Part shown: piece after piece, positions 1 through 5,287 of the stretch | Layout: each line of letters opens with the position of its first letter | Position numbering within the stretch: the first letter of the stretch is position 1 | From: an uncultured Bacteroidota bacterium | GTDB taxonomy: Bacteria > Bacteroidota > Bacteroidia > Flavobacteriales > Flavobacteriaceae | Reading direction: 5' to 3' | Length of the DNA stretch: 6,365 nucleotides | Assembly: GCA_903920835.1 (NCBI GenBank) | Contig: CAIXNQ010000061.1 | Location: 1-6,365, forward strand | Notes under the pieces: generated by a model | The model's database searches: none | Seen by the model: only the letters and a program-made list of their open reading frames with translations | What the model was told of the DNA's origin: nothing | Position numbers and translations under genes: made by a program

Positions 1-1
1 A

Positions 2-163
2 TGGAACGAAGGTGCAACTATTATTCTATTTGCAGTAGTATTTTTAGTTGTTTTAAAAAACGAATTTAATTGGATTTTCGGAGTTTTAGGAATTATACTA
101 TTTTCTTTGTTAATTATGCTCGGATTCAAGTTCTATAAACGACTTAGGGAACAAGTTAAATAG
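2..163 (+). CDS. HemJ/CopD-like integral membrane protein, C-terminal fragment
   Basis: Only the last 53 codons are in the window; the gene begins upstream of the left edge. The open frame starts at base 2 with W-N-E-G-A-T and ends at TAG 161-163. Two hydrophobic stretches are visible (about visible residues 5-18 and 24-42), separated by a short K-N-E-F-N-W turn, and the tail is basic (K-F-Y-K-R-L-R). From memory, the NEGAT-type motif followed by two helices and a basic tail matches the end of Bacteroidetes CopD-family proteins related to HemJ, the protoporphyrinogen IX oxidase of heme biosynthesis. The catalytic N-terminal part cannot be seen, so the family call is tentative and the enzymatic role is inference. 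The ATG at bases 1-3 is in another frame and is not the start. The next gene on the same strand begins 20 bases after the stop, which suggests co-transcription. Confidence 0.6.
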   Translation, partial: WNEGATIILFAVVFLVVLKNEFNWIFGVLGIILFSLLIMLGFKFYKRLREQVK

Positions 164-183
164 CTTTTTCCTTTACAAAATAA

Positions 184-1659
184 ATGATAATAGGATTTAA
201 AATAGCTTCTCTTTCGCTCCGAATTCGGATTTTTTTTTCAATGATTGTATTGATTATAATTGCTTCTATACTGATGGCAACTATTTCAATTTTGCAATTT
301 AAAGATGAATCTAGGGTTTATCATCAAGAACGTCTCGAACGAAAAGAAGATGCCATCAAGGAAAATATTAATTATGTTTTGGCTAACACCAATTATCCTT
401 TAACTGCATCAAATCTAGAAAATATTTTTAAAGATAAAATTCACGAACTCGCCGACATTCACAACATAGAAATTAATATTTATAGCCTTTCAGGACGATT
501 GATTATCTCTTCAAAAGCAGCATTTTCAATCGATACAATTTCGCCTCCAATTCCTCCAAAAATATTAAAAGCGGTTCAATCATCTATCGATAAACGTTAT
601 GTTGACATAAGTACAATTGATGGAAAAAAATATCGGTCTTCGTTTACAATGTTGAAAGATAATATTTTTAAACCTCTAGGGATAATTAATTTGCCTTATG
701 TAGAGGATGATAATTATTATGAAAACGAACTCCGAAATTTTCTTTTTCACCTTGCCCAAGTTTATGGATTTATGTTATTAGTAGCTTTTGCAGTTGCTTA
801 TTTTTTATCTTCTTATATAACCAAATCTTTAAAAACCATTTCGGATAAATTAAGTGAAACCACCTTAAATCAAAAAAACGAAAAAATCGTTCTTGAAGCA
901 AATAGTAAAGAAATTAACCTTTTGATTAAAGCCTATAACAATATGGTTGACGAGCTCGAAGAAAGCGCTCTAAAACTCGCTCAAAGTGAACGAGAAGAAG
1001 CTTGGCGCGAAATGGCAAAACAGGTGGCCCATGAAATTAAAAATCCATTAACACCAATGCGATTGACGGTGCAGAGTTTTCAACGAAAATTTGATGCAAG
1101 CGACCCAAATTTAAAACAAAAGTTGAATGATTATTCCGAGACAATGATTCAACAAATTGATACGATGAATGCGGTTGCTTCAGCATTTTCAAATTTTGCT
1201 TCAATGCCTGCACAACAAAATGAAACTTTAAATGTGGTTGAAGTTGTTGCACTTGCATTGGATATTTTTAATGAAGATTACATTTCTTTTGACAGTGATG
1301 GTCCAGAAATTATTTCAAAAATGGATCGTACGCAATTGATTCGAATTATTAACAATTTAGTCAAAAACGCCATTCAAGCTATACCCGAAAATCAAGATTT
1401 TAAAATGATTCGAGTTAGCGTAAAAAAAATTGATAACGATGTTTCTATTTTTGTTAGAGATAACGGTGTAGGCATTGCTGAATCAGATGTTGACCATGTT
1501 TTTGAACCCAAATTTACCACTAAAAGTAGCGGTATGGGACTTGGATTGGGAATTATTAAAAATATTATTGAAAATTATAAAGGAACTATTACATTTGAAA
1601 CCCTAAAAGGACAAGGAACATTGTTCAAAGTAACCTTGCCGATAATTAAAACCCTCTAA
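184..1659 (+). CDS. NtrY-like membrane sensor histidine kinase
   Basis: A 491-residue kinase expected to sense a signal outside the inner membrane and autophosphorylate on histidine. Layout: transmembrane helix about 13-37; extracytoplasmic sensor region about 40-188, possibly Cache-like (inference); second helix about 194-212; HAMP-like linker about 213-265; dimerisation/phosphoacceptor domain with A-H-E-I-K-N-P-L-T-P, phosphoacceptor H283; then an ATPase domain with N-box N-N-L-V-K-N-A (N391, N395), G1 box D-N-G-V-G-I (D426), F-box F-E-P-K-F-T-T-K (440-447) and G2 box G-M-G-L-G-L-G (450-456). All catalytic motifs are intact. HEIKNPLTPM is typical of NtrY-type kinases, but I see no PAS domain. 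The start is secure: an in-frame TAA lies immediately before ATG 184, and the next in-frame ATG (codon 20, base 241) would cut into the first helix. No response regulator follows; the next gene is an enoyl-CoA hydratase one base downstream. The signal is unknown. Confidence 0.93.
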   Translation: MIIGFKIASLSLRIRIFFSMIVLIIIASILMATISILQFKDESRVYHQERLERKEDAIKENINYVLANTNYPLTASNLENIFKDKIHELADIHNIEINIYSLSGRLIISSKAAFSIDTISPPIPPKILKAVQSSIDKRYVDISTIDGKKYRSSFTMLKDNIFKPLGIINLPYVEDDNYYENELRNFLFHLAQVYGFMLLVAFAVAYFLSSYITKSLKTISDKLSETTLNQKNEKIVLEANSKEINLLIKAYNNMVDELEESALKLAQSEREEAWREMAKQVAHEIKNPLTPMRLTVQSFQRKFDASDPNLKQKLNDYSETMIQQIDTMNAVASAFSNFASMPAQQNETLNVVEVVALALDIFNEDYISFDSDGPEIISKMDRTQLIRIINNLVKNAIQAIPENQDFKMIRVSVKKIDNDVSIFVRDNGVGIAESDVDHVFEPKFTTKSSGMGLGLGIIKNIIENYKGTITFETLKGQGTLFKVTLPIIKTL

Positions 1660-1660
1660 A

Positions 1661-2443
1661 ATGAACTTAGAAAACATAATTGTAAACTCAGAAAACGGAA
1701 TCGGGCAAATAACAATCAACCGACCTACAAAACTCAATGCGCTTAATAAAGCTACAATTCACGAATTAAGTCAAGCTTTTAAACATCTTGAAGCCAATCC
1801 AAAAGTTAATGTTATTATCTTAACTGGTGAAGGACAAAAAGCCTTTGTAGCGGGCGCAGACATTTCAGAATTTGCTCATTTTTCTAGCGAAGAAGGTGCT
1901 CAATTGGCAGCAATCGGTCAAGAAACACTCTTTGATTTGGTAGAAAATTTAAAAACACCTGTCATTGCTGCAATTAATGGTTTTGCTTTAGGTGGTGGCT
2001 TAGAACTTGCCATGTCTTGTCATATTAGAGTTGCTTCAGACAATACCAAAATGGGTTTGCCAGAAGTCTCACTTGGATTAATTCCAGGATACGGCGGCAC
2101 ACAAAGATTGCCACAACTGATTGGAAAAGGAAAAGCAATGGAACTCATTATGACTGCCCAAATGATTACAGCAGATGAAGCACACAGATTGGGTTTGGTA
2201 AACCATGTTGTGCCACAGAATGAATTAATTGATTATTGCAAATCTATAGCTACACAAATTCTAAAAAACTCTCCATCGGCCATATCTCAGGCGATTCAAG
2301 CTGTTAATGCCATTTTCAAAGACGGAATCAATGGCTATGAAACCGAAATAAAAGCCTTCGGTAAGTGTTTTAAAACCGACGATTTTAAAGAAGGCACAAC
2401 AGCGTTTTTAGAAAAAAGAAAAGCAGTTTTTACGGGCAAATAA
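1661..2443 (+). CDS. enoyl-CoA hydratase (crotonase family)
   Basis: A 260-residue crotonase-fold protein of normal family length, cytoplasmic, expected to hydrate trans-2-enoyl-CoA to 3-hydroxyacyl-CoA in fatty-acid or butanoate-type metabolism. The first oxyanion-hole segment is A-G-A-D (64-67) and the second lies in A-L-G-G-G-L-E-L (109-116). Both catalytic glutamates of true hydratases are present: E115 in the GGGLEL segment and E135 in G-L-P-E-V, spaced 20 residues apart as in rat mitochondrial crotonase (E144/E164). The following I-P-G-Y-G-G-T-Q-R-L (141-150) and the C-terminal D-F-K-E-G-T-T-A-F-L-E-K-R (241-253) are also classic. Having both acids favours hydratase over isomerase or decarboxylase relatives, but chain-length preference cannot be read. 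The ATG follows the kinase stop after one base, so translational coupling is likely. No beta-oxidation partner is visible nearby. Confidence 0.92.
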   Translation: MNLENIIVNSENGIGQITINRPTKLNALNKATIHELSQAFKHLEANPKVNVIILTGEGQKAFVAGADISEFAHFSSEEGAQLAAIGQETLFDLVENLKTPVIAAINGFALGGGLELAMSCHIRVASDNTKMGLPEVSLGLIPGYGGTQRLPQLIGKGKAMELIMTAQMITADEAHRLGLVNHVVPQNELIDYCKSIATQILKNSPSAISQAIQAVNAIFKDGINGYETEIKAFGKCFKTDDFKEGTTAFLEKRKAVFTGK

Positions 2444-2488
2444 TAAATTGTATTTTTTTTGTTTATGCAGAATTTAAATTGACGGAAT

Positions 2489-2507
2489 TAAAGTTAACAT
2501 AACTTTA
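2489..2507 (-). terminator. possible weak AT-rich stem-loop at glycosyltransferase 3' end
   Basis: TAAAGTTA (2489-2496) and TAACTTTA (2500-2507) are perfect inverted repeats with the three-base loop ACA. The right arm contains the glycosyltransferase stop codon (2505-2507). On the plus strand the arm is followed by TTT, and a T8 run (2453-2460) lies just after the crotonase stop. The stem has only two G-C pairs and no long minus-strand T-tract directly follows, so an intrinsic terminator is only a guess. It lies between converging genes, where a terminator would be expected. Confidence 0.3.
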
Positions 2508-3623
2508 TTTCCAACTGACTTTCTTTCTGAAAATTGAAAACAACCCAACAATTGAAGTAAAAAAAGGATAGAACAGCGCACTTCCTAAAGGAATGATTAT
2601 TTTTTGAATTCCAAAAGAACCTTTTGATTTATTGATGAGTAGAACATCAATAAAATATTTAAATAGCCACGTAAAAAATAAGAAACTCCAGTTGAAATAA
2701 CCTAGGCAACACAAAATAGCTAATAAAACAATACTAAAATTCATCATTAGCACCGAAACTGCCAGTGCTTTTGGAAAAATCGTGTAATAGTTTGATGTTT
2801 TACTCGCCCAGCGAACTCGTTGTTTGAAAAGAGACAATATTGTTTTTAAATGTTTTGTAAAAACAATTACTTCTTTTGAATTTAAAAAATGCACTTCGTC
2901 ATCGTTATATTGAATAGCTTTTTGTAACAGAAAAACATCGTCACCACTTGTTATTTCTGAATTCCCTTCAAAACCATTTAATGAAATAAACAGCGACTTT
3001 TTGTATGCAAAATTTGCACCACTACCCATAAAAGGTTTTCCTAATCCAAAACTTCCAATGGTTGTTGCCTGCAAACAAAGTTGGTCTAATGCTTGAAATT
3101 TTGCTAAAAAATTAGTTTGTTTTAAAACACAAACAGCTCCTGACAGCATTGAAACTTTGTGATTTTGAATGTAATTGTCATAACCCAAAAGCCAGTTGGG
3201 CAAAACTATACAATCGGCATCAGTCGTAATAATCCATTGATGATGCACAATCGGAATAGCTCTAGAAATAGCATCTTTCTTGGGTGAATTTGTCAAACGT
3301 AAATTGGTTAACAACCTAGTCGGAATCAATCCGTTTTCGATGCGCCATTGGTTAAAAATCTTTACAGAATCGTCTATAGAACCATCGTCAATAGCAATAA
3401 TTTCAAATAATTCTCTTGGGTAATTTAATTTCGCAATTGATTTTAATAAATCTGGCAAATTTTCAGCTTCATTTCTAAATGGAATAATTATTGAGAACGA
3501 AGTTATTGGCGGTTGATTCTCTATTTCATAAGCTTTTACCTTTGATAAACCCCAAATTAAAAGTGCAATAAAAAAAGTATATTCAATTAGAATCAAATAA
3601 TAAATGCTTGTGATTAATTCCAT
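2505..3623 (-). CDS. membrane-anchored GT2-family glycosyltransferase
   Basis: A family-2 glycosyltransferase of 372 residues that moves a sugar from a nucleotide-sugar to an acceptor at the inner face of the cytoplasmic membrane. From the ATG at 3621-3623: N-terminal helix about 4-26; I-I-I-P-F-R-N-E-A-E-N (45-55); nucleotide-binding D-D-G-S (79-82); metal-binding D-A-D (135-137) in T-T-D-A-D-C; S-G-D-D (226-229), with the likely catalytic acid; Q-R-V-R-W (268-272), the Q-x-x-R-W acceptor/processivity motif; then about three C-terminal helices (283-310, 312-330, 342-365). This resembles membrane GT2 enzymes such as polysaccharide synthases and glycolipid transferases; sugar and acceptor are unknown. 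The frame stays open upstream to a possible start at 3689, but that adds 22 Cys-rich residues lying wholly in the upstream gene. The ATG at 3623, right before the first helix and overlapping the upstream stop by 10 bases, is preferred. Confidence 0.88.
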   Translation of the reverse strand: MELITSIYYLILIEYTFFIALLIWGLSKVKAYEIENQPPITSFSIIIPFRNEAENLPDLLKSIAKLNYPRELFEIIAIDDGSIDDSVKIFNQWRIENGLIPTRLLTNLRLTNSPKKDAISRAIPIVHHQWIITTDADCIVLPNWLLGYDNYIQNHKVSMLSGAVCVLKQTNFLAKFQALDQLCLQATTIGSFGLGKPFMGSGANFAYKKSLFISLNGFEGNSEITSGDDVFLLQKAIQYNDDEVHFLNSKEVIVFTKHLKTILSLFKQRVRWASKTSNYYTIFPKALAVSVLMMNFSIVLLAILCCLGYFNWSFLFFTWLFKYFIDVLLINKSKGSFGIQKIIIPLGSALFYPFFTSIVGLFSIFRKKVSWK

Positions 3624-4537
3624 TTTGGTTTGAATTTTAAAACAAAATAACTTCCTATAATTACAGGCAAAACTACATTTAACAACCACATTAAAGTACT
3701 AACAAAAACCACAATCCATTGATTTATTCCAAATTTTGAGAACAAATAAACAGCAATACTGCCTTTGACAGCAAAATCTAAAAATTGAAAAGAGGGTAGG
3801 GCAGAGGCAATAAAATAAACGGACGCAATGAGCGACATCAAAGTAAAATAGGGCAAATCAACACCAAAAAGTAGAAACAAAATATAATATTGATGCGAAA
3901 AAACCAGATAACGACCAATTGCTAATGCATTGTTTTTTAAATGAATCTTCTTCGGAATATCGTTTGTTTTTTTTAATAAACTTTGAATTGAATATCCTTT
4001 TATAGTAGTGTTTTTATTAAAATATAAAAACATAAAAAGAGTAAAACAACTACCAATGATTAATAAACCTTCGAGCCAATATCCGAGGAAAAATAATCCT
4101 AAAGTTCCAAAAAAAACAGTCAAAATCATTTGAATACCATTACAAATCAGGTTTAAAAAAAATATTTTTTTGGTATATTTTTTATCAAAATATAGTGCTT
4201 TTCCAGCATATTCTCCAACTCCGTTTGGTGTAAAAATCCCGGCGGTTAAAGCTCCTAAAACTTGATTTATCGCAGTTCCTATTTGAATTGTTTTGATAAT
4301 AGAGACTAAGTTTTGCCATTTTAAAATCTCTAAAAAACGATTTGCAACGCTCAAAAAGAGTATGAAAATAATTTCAAATACGGTTAATTTGTTATTAATA
4401 AATGATAAACTCTCATCTAAATTGAGTTTTCTGTTGTTTGCTAATTGATTATAAATAAAATAAAAAGCACCAATAACAATCAGTACTTTAATAATAAAAA
4501 CCAAAAAATGTTTAGTTTTGTTCGATATTGAAATCAT
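3614..4537 (-). CDS. lysylphosphatidylglycerol synthase TM-domain (flippase-like) membrane protein
   Basis: A polytopic inner-membrane protein of 307 residues, matching by pattern the transmembrane domain family named after lysylphosphatidylglycerol synthase/flippase (MprF-like, also AglD-like). About seven to eight helices can be drawn: near 11-29, 52-70, 86-102, 124-142, 144-173, 210-228, 232-248 and 273-298. The conserved loop T-P-N-G-V-G-E-Y-A-G-K-A (103-114) corresponds to the family's tP-x-x-x-GE signature, and A-L-P-S-F (246-250) to the second-half loop. There is no C-terminal soluble aminoacyl-transfer domain, so it is not a full MprF; a lipid-binding or lipid-flipping role is inference. 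The start is ATG 4537; a TTG at 4552 in the same frame would add five residues but lies beyond a GAGG at a good spacing from the ATG. The gene overlaps the downstream glycosyltransferase by 10 bases, implying a shared transcript and related job. Confidence 0.82.
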   Translation of the reverse strand: MISISNKTKHFLVFIIKVLIVIGAFYFIYNQLANNRKLNLDESLSFINNKLTVFEIIFILFLSVANRFLEILKWQNLVSIIKTIQIGTAINQVLGALTAGIFTPNGVGEYAGKALYFDKKYTKKIFFLNLICNGIQMILTVFFGTLGLFFLGYWLEGLLIIGSCFTLFMFLYFNKNTTIKGYSIQSLLKKTNDIPKKIHLKNNALAIGRYLVFSHQYYILFLLFGVDLPYFTLMSLIASVYFIASALPSFQFLDFAVKGSIAVYLFSKFGINQWIVVFVSTLMWLLNVVLPVIIGSYFVLKFKPKWN

Positions 4538-4600
4538 TCTTATTTTCCTCAAAAAGAGTATAAATTAATTTGCGGTAAAATAACAACTAAAACTTGGCAT
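4538..4600. promoter_or_regulatory. divergent intergenic region between flippase-like gene and ruvC
   Basis: These 63 AT-rich bases separate two genes transcribed away from each other, so promoters for both probably lie here or just inside the coding ends. I could not find a convincing Bacteroidetes promoter pair (TTTG near -33 with TAnnTTTG near -7). The closest is TTAATTTG at 4565-4572 on the plus strand, one base off the -7 consensus and without a clear -33 partner. The promoter role is inferred from gene orientation. Confidence 0.4.
4547..4550 (-). promoter_or_regulatory. Shine-Dalgarno-like GAGG before ATG 4537
   Basis: On the minus strand GAGG ends nine bases before the ATG at 4537. 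It supports this start over TTG 4552, which would place the motif inside the coding sequence. Bacteroidetes genes often lack such sites, so a chance match is possible. Confidence 0.35.
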
Positions 4601-5176
4601 TTGAAACCAGAAACAAAATTTCCAGCTACTGAGCGCATCATTTTAGGAATAGACCCTGGAACTACTATTATGGGTTTCGGACTAATAAAAGTCATAAATA
4701 AAAAAATGGAATTTATTCAGCTTAATGAGTTGATTTTAAATAAATATGACGACCATTATATGAAACTTAAAATTATTTTTGATCGCACCATCGAATTAAT
4801 TGAAACCCACCACCCAGATGAAATTGCAATTGAAGCTCCCTTCTTTGGCAAAAACGTTCAATCTATGCTCAAATTAGGACGAGCGCAAGGCGTAGCAATG
4901 GCTGCTGGTTTGTCAAGACAGATTCCAATAACTGAATATGAACCAAAAAAGATTAAAATGGCAATAACCGGAAACGGAAACGCTACTAAAGAACAGGTCG
5001 CAAAGATGCTTCAACAGCTTTTGGGTTTAAAAGAATTGCCAAAAAATCTCGATTCTACTGATGGTTTAGCTGCGGCTGTATGTCATTTTTTTAATTCAGG
5101 AAAAATAGCTGGAAGCAAAAGTTATTCGGGATGGGACGCTTTTGTAAGACAAAATGAAGATCGGATTAAAAAGTAA
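4601..5176 (+). CDS. ruvC: RuvC, Holliday junction resolvase
   Basis: A 191-residue crossover junction endodeoxyribonuclease that makes paired nicks in Holliday junctions after RuvAB branch migration. All four catalytic acids of the RNase H-like fold are visible: D18 in G-I-D-P-G-T, E78 in A-I-E-A-P-F-F, and D151 and D154 in D-S-T-D-G-L-A-A-A. They correspond to E. coli D7, E66, D138 and D141. The conserved stretch K-N-V-Q-S-M-L-K-L-G-R-A-Q-G (84-97) follows E78. The start is unusual: the frame is open upstream to a TGA at 4529-4531 yet has no ATG before the catalytic D18, and TTG 4601 is the only ATG/GTG/TTG codon available. It adds about ten residues ahead of the usual R-I-I-L-G-I-D beginning. 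No Shine-Dalgarno sequence is seen. ruvA and ruvB are not nearby. A hairpin terminator follows the stop by about 30 bases. Confidence 0.95.
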   Translation: MKPETKFPATERIILGIDPGTTIMGFGLIKVINKKMEFIQLNELILNKYDDHYMKLKIIFDRTIELIETHHPDEIAIEAPFFGKNVQSMLKLGRAQGVAMAAGLSRQIPITEYEPKKIKMAITGNGNATKEQVAKMLQQLLGLKELPKNLDSTDGLAAAVCHFFNSGKIAGSKSYSGWDAFVRQNEDRIKK

Positions 5177-5200
5177 TTCATATATAACAATATTGATTAT

Positions 5201-5240
5201 AAAAAAGAGCGATTCTTTCCAATCGCTCTAATTTCATTTT
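5201..5240. terminator. bidirectional intrinsic terminator between ruvC and the M42 peptidase
   Basis: AGAGCGATT (5206-5214) and AATCGCTCT (5221-5229) form a perfect 9-bp stem around the six-base loop CTTTCC. A run of A (5201-5206) lies on the left, which reads as a T-run for minus-strand transcripts, and T-rich sequence (5231-5241) lies on the right. The GC core and the position between the ends of converging genes fit a shared Rho-independent terminator, stronger for the peptidase direction because that T-run is uninterrupted. Confidence 0.8.
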
Positions 5241-5255
5241 TAATCCTCTGAATCA

Positions 5256-5285
5256 TAAATATTTTGATAGAGTTAAAAATATTTA
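5256..5285. repeat. AT-only inverted repeat downstream of the M42 peptidase stop
   Basis: TAAATATTTT (5256-5265) and AAAATATTTA (5276-5285) are perfect 10-base inverted repeats around a ten-base loop. The repeat lies two bases beyond the peptidase stop codon and upstream, in that transcript, of the stronger hairpin. It may be a 3' mRNA structure or a chance outcome of AT-rich sequence; its stem has no G-C pair. Confidence 0.35.
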
Positions 5286-5287
5286 AT

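Noticed and set aside
1..3. ATG at the very start of the window as a gene start
   Set aside because: It is out of frame with the open frame that ends at 163; the real frame reads TGG at bases 2-4.
1037..1258. Minus-strand open frame of 73 codons
   Set aside because: It lies entirely within the conserved phosphoacceptor region of the histidine kinase on the other strand, has low-complexity Q/L-rich content and no recognisable domain.
1661..2443. Specialised crotonase such as a naphthoyl-CoA synthase or an enoyl-CoA isomerase
   Set aside because: Both hydratase glutamates (E115 and E135) are present and no menaquinone or aromatic-degradation genes are nearby.
3614..4537. Full MprF-type lysylphosphatidylglycerol synthase
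   Set aside because: Only the membrane domain is present; there is no soluble aminoacyl-transferase domain, and the next gene is a glycosyltransferase.
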